From Variovorax sp. IB41 (GTDB taxonomy: Bacteria > Pseudomonadota > Gammaproteobacteria > Burkholderiales > Burkholderiaceae_C), in the NCBI RefSeq assembly GCF_016405905.1, contig NZ_JAEFCB010000001.1, positions 124,001 to 188,000 on the forward strand: a stretch of DNA of 64,000 nucleotides. The letters are read 5' to 3'. The position numbers were made by a program, and so were the translations under genes. Below are positions 8,670 to 15,883 of the stretch, piece by piece (position 1 is the stretch's first letter; the number at the start of each line of letters is the position of its first letter). The notes under the pieces were generated by a model that saw only the letters and a list, made by a program, of their open reading frames with translations, was not told the origin of the DNA and did no database searches.

Positions 8670-9140
8670 GGCGAACCGTATCGTCCGGCAGCGACGCGGC
8701 CCAGTGGCCATTGGCCGCGTTCCGCTGGACGGCGGCTCCTACAAGCGCCGCGGCCGTGGGTCCCGCGCTGCTTCGTCCTACTTGCTCGCGACGCTGGTGC
8801 TCAGCTCGCGCGCGTGCTTCAGGTGCCCCTGCACGACCGGCAGCATCTTGCTGGCGAGCGCCTTGAGGTCCGCGTCCTTCGCCTCGGCCTGGCCGCTGCA
8901 GTGAGATGGCGAGGTGATCGTTCCATTTGCGCACTCCAAGGTTGATGAGCGCCGCAGGCTCGCATGGGCGCGATCGCGTTCGCTGTAGGAAAAAGATCAA
9001 AACCGCGTGCCATGAATTCTCTCGCGCGACCCGCAGCGGGTTTTCGCATTCATCGATCGAAAACGAGCACTTGTCCGACGACGGCGGCACGGCAACGGCG
9101 TAGGTTGGCCGCGTGTTCAACGGCGCAACGGAGGTGACCC
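8670..9140. other. Intergenic region, 471 bases, with one gene remnant
   Basis: This stretch separates ligD from the DUF2934 gene. Apart from the DUF4142 remnant listed separately (8778-8900), I see no intact gene. It contains a minus-strand CCTACA motif (8984-8989) and a GGAGGTG Shine-Dalgarno just before 9141. Reading frames in it lack family-like sequence. Confidence 0.6.
8778..8900 (-). pseudogene. C-terminal remnant of a DUF4142 protein
   Basis: Translation of the minus strand in one frame gives QAEAKDADLKALASKMLPVV, then QGHLKHARELSTSVASK and a TAG at 8778-8780. This is the typical last helix of DUF4142 proteins, which are exported, ferritin-like helical proteins of unknown function common in Burkholderiales. 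The rest of the domain (signal peptide, first helices) is not found upstream in any frame, so the gene is a truncated relic of about 40 codons. Upstream sequence in this frame (SHCSG and beyond) no longer resembles the family. Confidence 0.6.
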
Positions 9141-9407
9141 ATGCCGAAAACCAGCAGCAGCAATCCACAGAGGCCAAAACCTCTCGGCACGAGCGGCGAT
9201 GGCACAGCCGGCCAAGCCGTGCCACCCTCGTCCGATACGTCCGCACCGCAGCAGCCCATGCAGGGCGACGCAAAGGATCCGGCGTCCAGGGAGGCGCGCA
9301 TCCGCGATGCCGCCTACGACGCCTACGTGCGCCGCGATGGGGCGCACGGCGACGACGTGCAAGACTGGCTCGACGCCGAGGCGCAGCTTGACGGCCGGAA
9401 GGAATGA
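9141..9407 (+). CDS. DUF2934 domain protein
   Basis: An 88-residue soluble protein. The N-terminal half is disordered (Ser, Pro, Gln, Gly rich). The C-terminal half is a DUF2934 motif: REARIRDAAYDAYVRRDGAHGDDVQDWLDAE. The family is small, common in rhizobia and Burkholderiales, often near stress genes, and has no proven role. A good Shine-Dalgarno (GGAGGTGA) lies 5 bases before the ATG. Confidence 0.85.
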   Translation: MPKTSSSNPQRPKPLGTSGDGTAGQAVPPSSDTSAPQQPMQGDAKDPASREARIRDAAYDAYVRRDGAHGDDVQDWLDAEAQLDGRKE

Positions 9408-9426
9408 CCCGCGGCCCGACGCGGCA

Positions 9427-9630
9427 CTAGTCTTTGGGCGTGAGCTGGCCGGCCGCGCCGCCGGCCGTCGAGTTGCCGGCCTTGCCGACCGAAGCGCCTT
9501 CGCTCGTGGTGCGGGTGGCGGTCGGCCCTTCCTTCTTTGCAGGTGCTGGCCGCGGTGCGCTCGCACCGCGCCCGGGCGATCGCGTTTCGCGCGGCGCGGC
9601 GGCCTCGGCAGGCTTCCTTGACTGGGTCAT
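9427..9630 (-). CDS. Small disordered hypothetical protein
   Basis: A 67-residue protein, MTQSRKPAEAAAPRE onward, rich in Ala, Pro, Gly, Thr and Lys with no predicted core. The start at 9630 is chosen because AAGGAG sits 7 bases upstream. The frame continues further 5' but without a ribosome binding site. No family is recognised. It converges on the DUF2934 gene with 19 bases between stops. Confidence 0.5.
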   Translation of the reverse strand: MTQSRKPAEAAAPRETRSPGRGASAPRPAPAKKEGPTATRTTSEGASVGKAGNSTAGGAAGQLTPKD

Positions 9631-9836
9631 CGTGTGCTCCTTGCGCTGCGCAGCAGCGGACCGCCTCAAGGCTGAACGCGCACTGCCTCGCAGGTGTCGG
9701 ACGCGATCCACTCACCGGGGAAGCTGCCGCCTCGCATTGCACGCACGGGCGAACGGGCGCGGCGGGCATGCCGATTGCCGGAAGAAGTTGCCTTTCCCTC
9801 CTCCCGTTCATCGACCTTCTCCACCCCAGGTACCGC

Positions 9837-10142
9837 ATGAGAAAAAAGACGACGCCTCGAGACCTCCGCGTAGCCGAGTACTTCCAGTTGCTCGAACTCC
9901 TCTCGCGCCGGCAACTGCCGGTGGTGTGCTGCGCGCCGGAGGACATCCACCGCATCCTGGCGCTTCGCAGCGCCTCCTTGCTCGAAGCGCTGACCGAACC
10001 GACGGAGCAGTTGCGCGCCGGCGAGCGGCGCATTGCGCGCGCCGTGGTGACCGCCATCACTTCGGAAGGCCGCAACGCGCTCGCCCGCGGCAGCCGGGCC
10101 GGGCCGTCCTTCACGCGGGCGCCGTCCGCGCACCGCGCATGA
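9837..10142 (+). CDS. Small protein of an unnamed family (copy 1)
   Basis: A 101-residue protein starting MRKKTTPRDLRVAEYFQLLE. I do not recognise a named family, but two other proteins here share its pattern: LLxLLxRRxxPV, a DI/EI step, a hydrophobic helix ending in ASLLEA and a C-terminal AITSEGRNALA. The relatives are at 10550-10798 and the first 75 residues encoded at 27604. The TxEGRxxLA ending resembles the last part of PadR/winged-helix regulators, so a small DNA- or protein-binding role is conceivable. Its TGA overlaps an ATG at 10139 (ATGA), which couples it to the sigma-54-like fragment. Confidence 0.6.
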   Translation: MRKKTTPRDLRVAEYFQLLELLSRRQLPVVCCAPEDIHRILALRSASLLEALTEPTEQLRAGERRIARAVVTAITSEGRNALARGSRAGPSFTRAPSAHRA

Positions 10143-10529
10143 CCCGCGTCGACGATGAGAGCGCGGCGGCCGACGAAGCAAACTGGCACGCGCGCATCGA
10201 GCGGCTGGCGCAAACGCTCGCGCACCGTGCACAACAAGTACATCGCCACGCCCGCCGGCGTGTTCGAGCTGCAGTACTTCTTCTCGCGCGGGCTGCAGCA
10301 CGCGGCCGGCGGTGCGAGCGCGCCGGTGGCGGTGCGCCAGCTCATTCGCGAGCTCATCGCGGTGGAGCCGCCAACCGCGCCGCTGAGCGACGCCGCGCTC
10401 GCGCGGCAGTTGGCGCAGCAGGGCTTTCGCATCGCGCGCCGCACCATCACCAAGTACCGCCAGGCGCTGGACATCGACCCCGTGGACGAGCGCCGTGCGC
10501 GCGGCACCCGGCTTGCGGCCGCTGCCTGA
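10139..10529 (+). pseudogene. Sigma-54 (RpoN) DNA-binding domain fragment, probably frameshifted
   Basis: In the frame starting at 10155 the protein is plainly the C-terminal end of sigma-54: HNKYIATPAGVFELQYFFSRG at 10230 onward, then VRQLIRELIAVE, LSDAALARQLAQQGF and the RpoN box ARRTITKYR (10434-10460). The activator-interacting and core-binding regions are absent. The natural coupled start is the ATG at 10139, which overlaps the upstream gene. It reads MTRVDDESAAADEANWHARI and leaves the RpoN frame near 10220, so a one-base indel may have split the gene. Alternatively an ATG at 10155 makes an intact 124-residue stand-alone DNA-binding protein. It is not the cell's main rpoN. Confidence 0.7.
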
Positions 10530-10549
10530 ATCCCTGCAGCCCCAAGACC

Positions 10550-10798
10550 ATGTGCATGGAATTTCTCGACCATCTGAGCCGGAGCAAGGCGCCGCTCACG
10601 CTCACGGACCCCGACGAGATCAACAACCTGGTGGTGCTGCGCGCAGCGGGCTTCGTCGCCGCGTTCACGCTGCGGCCCCTTCGGGATGGCGACGGCAGCG
10701 AGGACCGCAAGGACGGCCAGGGCCGCGAGCGGGGCCGCTTCCTCGCGCTCACGCCCGAGGGCCGCGCGGCACTGGCCCGCGGCATCGAAGGGGCCTGA
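10550..10798 (+). CDS. Small protein of an unnamed family (copy 2)
   Basis: An 82-residue protein: MCMEFLDHLSRSKAPLTLTD onward, with NNLVVLRAAGFVAAFTL, a charged Asp/Arg insert and the ending RFLALTPEGRAALARGI. It matches the pattern of the proteins at 9837 and the N-terminus of the regulator at 27604. An in-frame ATG two codons downstream is an alternative start. It follows the sigma-54 fragment by 20 bases, so the three small genes probably form one unit. Function unknown. Confidence 0.6.
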   Translation: MCMEFLDHLSRSKAPLTLTDPDEINNLVVLRAAGFVAAFTLRPLRDGDGSEDRKDGQGRERGRFLALTPEGRAALARGIEGA

Positions 10799-11148
10799 GC
10801 CGGCCGGCGCGCGCCCTCGCCAGGCGCTGCCCCGCTGCGTGCACGCGGCGTCGCCGAAGCTGCATTTGTTGGCGCGAATCGCGACTTCGTGATGCGCGAA
10901 GCGGCCACATCGCTGCGCTCTTGCCTACAGTGAATGCCCCTGTCACTCACAGCCCCGCCAAGGGGACACGGAAGGCGTCACACACAAAGCACCGAATGAA
11001 TGAATGAAGGCCGCTTGCCTCGCGGCGGGTTGTCGATGCGAAAGCACCGATGCAGATGCGAGGTATCAAAAGGCGACGGCCGGGGTGTATGCACCACCCC
11101 AGCCGTCTAACCAAAGACGTGCAACAACCTCTAAAGGACCGCACAAAA
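10799..11148. other. Intergenic region, 350 bases, with a stem-loop
   Basis: No gene is convincing here. The stretch holds a CCTACAGTG motif (10924-10932) that could be a sigma-S-like -10 element, a TGAATGAATGAA run (10995-11006) and the strong stem-loop at 11075-11107 listed separately. It ends in a leader with AAAGGA before the ATG at 11149. Confidence 0.55.
11075..11107 (+). promoter_or_regulatory. Stem-loop in the leader of the 11149 gene
   Basis: GACGGC (11075-11080) pairs with GCCGTC (11102-11107), and GGGGTG (11082-11087) pairs with CACCCC (11095-11100), with one C-A mismatch between them and a 7-base loop. That is a 13-step GC-rich stem. No T-run follows on the + strand, so it is not a standard terminator. 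It lies about 40 bases before the ATG at 11149 and could act as a leader structure or an RNA stabiliser. Confidence 0.6.
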
Positions 11149-11424
11149 ATGGCTACCAAGACTATAGCCCGGCCTCGCACGCCGGTAACTTCTCCCGACG
11201 GCAGCGCGCAAGACGCGACCGATTGCCTGGAGAACACGCTCGCGCAACTCGATGCGCTCATGTGGACCTGCAATGGCGCGGACATCGACTGGTGCACCGG
11301 CGACGGACCCAGGCACCTGGCCAACCTGCACTGGCTCGCAGCCGACCTGACGCAAAAGGCCGGGGAGCTGTTTCAGTCGAGCGAGAAGGCGCGACGCGTT
11401 GCGCCTGAGACCGACGGCGCCTAG
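11149..11424 (+). CDS. Hypothetical helical protein
   Basis: A 91-residue protein, MATKTIARPRTPVTSPDG onward. The start is chosen for the AAAGGA 10 bases upstream. The N-terminal 25 residues are polar and flexible. The rest is likely helical (LENTLAQLDALMWTC, then HLANLHWLAADLTQKAGELF). Two cysteines are present. No known family is recognised. There is no signal or membrane segment, so it should be cytosolic. Confidence 0.6.
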   Translation: MATKTIARPRTPVTSPDGSAQDATDCLENTLAQLDALMWTCNGADIDWCTGDGPRHLANLHWLAADLTQKAGELFQSSEKARRVAPETDGA

Positions 11425-11605
11425 CGGCCGGTCTGACGGGCTGCAATTCAGTTCGCAGCCCGTCTTTCAGCGCAGCCACGGCGGGAACGCCGATTGCCAT
11501 GGATCGCCACGAAGAGCGATCTCGAAAACCTTTCCCGAGGAGCCCTCTCATGCCCAGCTCAACAAGCCTCTCGACAGTTCACTCGACGCACAGTGACGCA
11601 AAGAC

Positions 11606-11806
11606 ATGAACCAGAAACAACGACACAGCCAAGGCGACATCGGCCGCCGCCTGATGTGGACGCTGCTCGCCGCCATCGCGGTCATCGTCGTGGTGGTGCT
11701 GTTCTTCTACGGCATCAAGGACCCCGAGAAGGGCCCAGGCAACCTGCCGCCGGGCGGCGGCCCCGCGCCGACGCAGGAGAACGGGCTTCCGCCGCCGGCG
11801 AAATGA
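11606..11806 (+). CDS. Small single-pass membrane protein with Pro/Gly tail
   Basis: A 66-residue protein: a polar N-terminus (MNQKQRHSQGDIGRRL), one strong membrane helix (about residues 17-36, rich in Val and Ile) and a Pro/Gly-rich outer tail. It has the same layout and length as the protein at 5889-6095, suggesting two paralogues or convergent small envelope proteins. No function is known. It converges on the PQQ dehydrogenase gene. Confidence 0.65.
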   Translation: MNQKQRHSQGDIGRRLMWTLLAAIAVIVVVVLFFYGIKDPEKGPGNLPPGGGPAPTQENGLPPPAK

Positions 11807-11876
11807 AATGGCAGGCGCGTGAAATGACGGCCGCGCTGTCCGCGGCCAGAGCGCTCCGAAGCACCGCGATTCGAAC

Positions 11877-13232
11877 TCAGTGCGCGGTGCCCATCGCGCG
11901 CCAGATCACATTGCCCACATCGTCCGCCACCAGCAGCGCGCCTTTCGCATCGATGGCCACGCCCACGGGCCGCCCGTAGGCCTCGCCCTTTTCATTGACG
12001 AAGCCCGTGAGCACATCCACGGGTTGGCCGGACGGCTTGCCATCCGCGAAGGGCACGAACACCACCTTGTAGCCCGCGGGCGGGCTGCGGTTCCACGAGC
12101 CGTGCTCGCCGATGAACATGCCGTTGGCGAACGGTGCCGGCAAGCCCGTCTTGCCGGCGGCCACGAGGCCGAGGGCGGCCACGTGCGCGCCGAGCGCGTA
12201 GTCCGGGGCAATGGCCTTGGCGACCATCTCGGGGCGCTTGGGCTTGACGCGTTCGTCCACGTGCTGGCCGTAGTAGCTGTAGGGCCAGCCGTAGAACGCG
12301 CCCTCCTTCACCGAGGTCAGGTAGTCGGGCACGAGGTCGTTGCCCAGTTCGTCGCGCTCGTTGGCCACGGTCCACAGCGCAGTGCCGCCCGGGGCCCACG
12401 CCATGCCGTTGGGATTGCGAAGGCCGGTGGCGAACAGGCGCTTCTGGCCCGTGGCGCGATCGACCTCCCAGATGGCGGCGCGCCCCTCTTCCGCGGCGAT
12501 GCCGTTCTCGGCCGCGTTGCTGTTGGAGCCCACGGTGGCGTAGAGCTTGGCGCCGTCGGGCGTCGCGATGATGTTCTTGGTCCAGTGGTGGTTGATCGTT
12601 CCCGCGGGCAGGTCGGTCAGTTTCTCGGGGCTGGCGGTGATGGTCGTCTCGCCCGCGGTGTACGGAAAGCGCAGGATCGCGTCGCTGGCGGCCACGTAGA
12701 AATCGGTGCCCACCAGGGCCATGCCGAACGGGGAGTTGAGCTTGTCGATGAACACGGTCTTTGTCTCGGCGATGCCGTCGCCGTCGGCATCGCGCAGCAG
12801 CACGATGCGGTTGGCCGTGGGCGCGCCGGCGCCCGCGCGCGCCTGGACCTTTTTCATGACCTTGCCCTTCACGCCCTTGCCGTCGTCGGGCTTGGGCGGC
12901 GCGTTGGTTTCGGCGACCAGCACATCGCCGTTGGGCAGCACGTAGACCCATCGCGGATGGTTGAGACCCGACGCAAAAGGCGTGACCGCGACACCCGAGG
13001 CCGCCGTGGGCTTGCTGCCCGCGGGCCAGCCCTTGGCCGGCGCGATCTGCACCGTGGTGATCAGTTGCTTTTCGACGGGTGCGATCTTCGGGTTGGGGCC
13101 GACCGTGTCCGCGGGCGATGCGACAGGCCCCTTGCCCGCATCGCCGGGCAATGCGATGGCTGGCGAGGCAAGCGATGCGAACGCCGTCGCGATGGCGGTG
13201 GCAACGATTGTGTTTTTGATGCGGGTGGGCAT
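11877..13232 (-). CDS. PQQ-dependent sugar dehydrogenase, L-sorbosone dehydrogenase type
   Basis: A 451-residue protein with a Sec signal peptide (about residues 1-28, cleavage near AIA). The soluble-glucose-dehydrogenase/L-sorbosone-dehydrogenase beta-propeller follows: GLNHPRWVYVLPNGDVLVAET, NSPFGMALVG, GLRNPNGMAW, NERDELGNDLVPDY, FYGWPYSYYGQH, GAHVAALGL and GEHGSWNR. These propellers bind PQQ and Ca2+ and oxidise aldose-type substrates in the periplasm. The family is also annotated as sorbosone dehydrogenase without a proven substrate, so the sugar is unknown. An insert rich in Lys and Pro (about 95-120) is unusual. It is divergent from the response regulator pair. Confidence 0.88.
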   Translation of the reverse strand: MPTRIKNTIVATAIATAFASLASPAIALPGDAGKGPVASPADTVGPNPKIAPVEKQLITTVQIAPAKGWPAGSKPTAASGVAVTPFASGLNHPRWVYVLPNGDVLVAETNAPPKPDDGKGVKGKVMKKVQARAGAGAPTANRIVLLRDADGDGIAETKTVFIDKLNSPFGMALVGTDFYVAASDAILRFPYTAGETTITASPEKLTDLPAGTINHHWTKNIIATPDGAKLYATVGSNSNAAENGIAAEEGRAAIWEVDRATGQKRLFATGLRNPNGMAWAPGGTALWTVANERDELGNDLVPDYLTSVKEGAFYGWPYSYYGQHVDERVKPKRPEMVAKAIAPDYALGAHVAALGLVAAGKTGLPAPFANGMFIGEHGSWNRSPPAGYKVVFVPFADGKPSGQPVDVLTGFVNEKGEAYGRPVGVAIDAKGALLVADDVGNVIWRAMGTAH

Positions 13233-13538
13233 GAGCGACTCCTGGGCATGTTGACGCCCGCATGCTGCGAGTTGCCACCAGCGTTTTCGTAGGCCAACTC
13301 CCGGACCCGCTGCCGGATAAGCCCCCCGCGGTTTCGCTCCCGGCCCGCGACGCGCTGAACTAGTGCTTTGAGCCTATGGCGACAACCCACAAATGCTGGA
13401 TTGCCATTTGAATTAACTTTCTCTACATTAATACGCCGGTTGTACATCCGCGGCACCATTGATGCGGGTCGATACCGTTGAACGATCTGGCTACGACCCA
13501 ACCGGCCCACCGGTTAAACAGTGCGCCGAGGAGACAAG
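13233..13538. other. Divergent intergenic region with promoter elements
   Basis: A 306-base region between the PQQ dehydrogenase (minus) and the two-component genes (plus). It holds a minus-strand CCTACG motif (13288-13293) 56 bases before the dehydrogenase start and, on the plus strand, the AT-rich promoter-like block listed at 13401-13429. I see no coding sequence in it. Confidence 0.6.
13401..13429 (+). promoter_or_regulatory. Predicted sigma-70 promoter for the two-component pair
   Basis: TTGCCA (13401-13406), then exactly 17 bases, then TACATT (13424-13429), giving 5/6 and 4/6 matches to the sigma-70 boxes. This is the only clearly AT-rich patch in the surrounding sequence. It would give a long 5' leader before the regulator start at 13756, or drive the doubtful small frame at 13539 first. 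Confidence 0.45.
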
Positions 13539-13742
13539 ATGAAGACTTCGAAAGTCCTTTCCCGTCCATCGTTCGGCGGGCTCTCCCCGGCCCGGACGCA
13601 GCGCCTCGATGACGCGCTGCGGTCTTCATGCACGACACGGCACGGCCGTCGCAATGGGGTACCCAGCCGCCTCGCAACCCTCCTCTTCCACGCGCCCAGT
13701 ACCTCCTGCGTGCGCCCTGCCGCGCCGGCTGGACGACGTTGA
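13539..13742 (+). CDS. Doubtful small reading frame before the response regulator
   Basis: A 67-codon frame (MKTSKVLSRPSFGGLSPART onward) with a good Shine-Dalgarno (GAGGAGAC, 13528-13535) and ATG. The product is Arg/Ser/Pro rich with no recognisable core. The composition looks like non-coding GC-rich DNA read by chance. It could be a short leader peptide. I keep it at low confidence because the ribosome site is convincing while the protein is not. Confidence 0.22.
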   Translation: MKTSKVLSRPSFGGLSPARTQRLDDALRSSCTTRHGRRNGVPSRLATLLFHAPSTSCVRPAAPAGRR

Positions 13743-13755
13743 TCGGGCATGTGCC

Positions 13756-14433
13756 ATGCGGCTGCTCCTGGTCGAAGACAACGAACTGCTCGGCAGCGCC
13801 GTGCACAAGGGCCTCATGCGCGCGGGTTATGCGGTCGACTGGAGCCGGGGCGGCAAGGAGGTTCTCTCTTCGCTGGCATCCTGCAACTACGACTGCGTGC
13901 TGCTCGACCTCGGTCTGCCGGACGTCGCCGGCGATTCGCTGCTCAAGATCATCCGCAGCCGGGGCATTCCCGTTTCGGTGATCGTGATCACGGCCCGCTG
14001 CGGCATTCAGGACCGCGTGCGGCTGCTGGACATGGGCGCCGACGACTACATGGTCAAGCCGCTGGACCTGGAAGAACTCGCCTCGCGCGTGAGGGCCGTG
14101 CTGCGCCGGGTCAACGGCAAGGCGCCCTCCTCGATCGAGCCGGAGCATGGTCCGCTCAAGCTCTATCCGTCGCACCGCACGGCCACCTGGCATGGGGACA
14201 TCGTCGCGCTGACCAACAAGGAATTCTGGCTGCTGGAGATTCTTGTGCGCCGCAAGACCCAGGTCCTTTCGCGCGGCCAGCTCGAAGAGGCGCTGTACAC
14301 CTTCGACGTCGAAGTGGAGAGCAACGCGGTCGAGGTTCACATCCACTACCTGCGGCGCAAGTTCTCGCCCAACCTCATTCTGACGGTGCGCGGCGTCGGC
14401 TATCAGCTCGGTCCCGAGAAGCTGCATGCATAG
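13756..14433 (+). CDS. OmpR/PhoB-family response regulator (QseB/PmrA/TctD-like)
   Basis: A 225-residue regulator starting at MRLLLVEDNELLGSAV. The receiver (1-115) has the acidic pocket at E7-D8, phosphoacceptor D51, T79 and K101. The winged-helix DNA-binding domain (about 130-222) contains LTNKEFWLLEILV, the AVEVHIHYLRRKF recognition helix and the TVRGVGYQL wing. It belongs to the QseB/PmrA/TctD side of the family. Members bind direct repeats of the YTTAAK-N5-YTTAAK kind, and such a repeat stands at 26058-26074 in the RTX locus. The stop overlaps the kinase start by 8 bases, so the pair is co-translated. Confidence 0.93.
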   Translation: MRLLLVEDNELLGSAVHKGLMRAGYAVDWSRGGKEVLSSLASCNYDCVLLDLGLPDVAGDSLLKIIRSRGIPVSVIVITARCGIQDRVRLLDMGADDYMVKPLDLEELASRVRAVLRRVNGKAPSSIEPEHGPLKLYPSHRTATWHGDIVALTNKEFWLLEILVRRKTQVLSRGQLEEALYTFDVEVESNAVEVHIHYLRRKFSPNLILTVRGVGYQLGPEKLHA

Positions 14434-15883
14434 CCTCGTGTCTTCGTGGTCCTTGCGCTATCGGGTTGCGGCCATCGCGTTTTTCGTCTGCACCGCAACG
14501 CTGCTGGCAGGCGGCGTCGCCATGCACCGGGCCGACCAGATCTCCGACCGCAACGTGCTGGACGCGCGGCTGGTCACGCTCGCGCGCACGGTGCTCGCCT
14601 TCGCGGAACACGAGATCGAGGAAGAAGGTTTCATCGAAGGGCTGAGCGACGTCGTGAGGCAAACCGAAAGCTCGCTGGACGCGCGCTATCACTACAAGAT
14701 CTGGTCCGTCGAAGGGCGGCTGCTGCACCAGAGCCACAAGGCGCGGCAGGACGGCCCGCTGCAGCCGATTGCGCAGCGTGGTTTCGGCGAAGCCGTTGTC
14801 GATGGCGAAGAGGTGCGGACCTACACGCACGCGGCCGAGAGAACGGGCATGGTCATCCAGATCGCCGAGCGCCAGCGCGATCGCGAGGCGGCGGCCGGCA
14901 TCACGACCGGCTACTTCCTCTCGTTCCTGGCGATTCCGCTGCTGCTGATCTTCGTGAGCACCTGGTGGTTCGTGAACCAGGCGCTGCGCTCGGTCGAGGG
15001 CTACGCCTCGCAGCTTCGCGAACGCCATGCGCTGGACCTGTCGGAGTTGAAGGTTGCGAACCCGCCGATCGAACTCAAGCCGATGGTCGATTCGGTCAAT
15101 GGGCTGTTTGCGCGCTTCAGGTCGGCGTTGTCCAGCGAGCGGGAGTTCACGGCCATTGCCGCGCACGAAATGCGAACGCCGCTGGCCGGGCTTCGCGCGC
15201 ACGCGCAGCTGGCCACCGCCGTGGCTTCATCGCCGCAGGAGTTGTCGGCGTGCCTGCGCGGATTGATGTCCGGGATCGATCAGGCCAGTTATCTACTGGA
15301 TCAGCTGCTCGATCTCGCCCGCGTCGACAGCCTGGCGGTCGCGGGGCATGTGGCGGTCGATGTGGACCTGCACAAGGTCTTCCAGGACGTGATGTCCGAG
15401 CTGGGCCCGGTGGCCGCCGACGGCCGGGTGACGGTCGTCACGCGCTTCGACGCGGCGCGGTTGCCGGCCGTCGAACTCGGCCTGCACATGCTGATGCACA
15501 ACCTGCTGGACAACGCCATCCGCTTCACGCCCGCCGGCGGGCGCATCGAGGTCGGCAGTGCCCGCATCGATGAGGCCGTTGTGCTGACCTTCGACGATTC
15601 CGGCCCGGGCATTCCCGCGAGCCAGCATGCCGCCGCGTTCCAGCGCTTCAACCGCCTGGGCCGCATCGATCCGCACGGCGTCGGGCTGGGCCTGTCCATC
15701 GTGCAGGCGGTGGCGCTGGCGCACCACGCGGTCGTGCGGCTGCGTCAATCGTCGTTGGGAGGGCTCCGCGTGGAAATCACGTTTTTGGCGCCATGCGGTA
15801 ATGCACCCGAAAACGATGGGAAGAAGCCGACGAAAAGTCCGGTTCTCACATTTGCCGAGCGGCCCGGCGCAATGTGGAAGTAA
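14426..15883 (+). CDS. Sensor histidine kinase (TctE/QseC-like)
   Basis: A 485-residue membrane kinase paired with the regulator upstream. There is a membrane segment at about 13-32, a periplasmic 2CSK-type sensor of about 125 residues and a second segment near 158-180 (TGYFLSFLAIPLLLIF). The HisKA domain has phosphoaccepting H247 in FTAIAAHEMRTPLAG. The ATPase has the N-box HNLLDNAIRFTP, then DDSGPGIP and GVGLGLSIVQAVA. The signal is unknown, and TctE-like sensors often see organic acids or metals. The last about 12 codons run past the ATPase core and overlap the 3' end of the HlyD-type gene on the other strand by 38 bases. Confidence 0.93.
   Translation: MHSLVSSWSLRYRVAAIAFFVCTATLLAGGVAMHRADQISDRNVLDARLVTLARTVLAFAEHEIEEEGFIEGLSDVVRQTESSLDARYHYKIWSVEGRLLHQSHKARQDGPLQPIAQRGFGEAVVDGEEVRTYTHAAERTGMVIQIAERQRDREAAAGITTGYFLSFLAIPLLLIFVSTWWFVNQALRSVEGYASQLRERHALDLSELKVANPPIELKPMVDSVNGLFARFRSALSSEREFTAIAAHEMRTPLAGLRAHAQLATAVASSPQELSACLRGLMSGIDQASYLLDQLLDLARVDSLAVAGHVAVDVDLHKVFQDVMSELGPVAADGRVTVVTRFDAARLPAVELGLHMLMHNLLDNAIRFTPAGGRIEVGSARIDEAVVLTFDDSGPGIPASQHAAAFQRFNRLGRIDPHGVGLGLSIVQAVALAHHAVVRLRQSSLGGLRVEITFLAPCGNAPENDGKKPTKSPVLTFAERPGAMWK

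Noticed and set aside
6201..8945. A 914-codon plus-strand open frame opposite ligD
   Set aside because: It is antisense to a full set of LigD motifs. The translated product is His/Arg/Ala-rich low-complexity sequence, typical of GC-rich shadow frames.
9323..10573. A 416-codon minus-strand frame across the small-gene cluster
   Set aside because: It overlaps a clear sigma-54 domain and two related small proteins on the other strand, and its own product shows no family signature.
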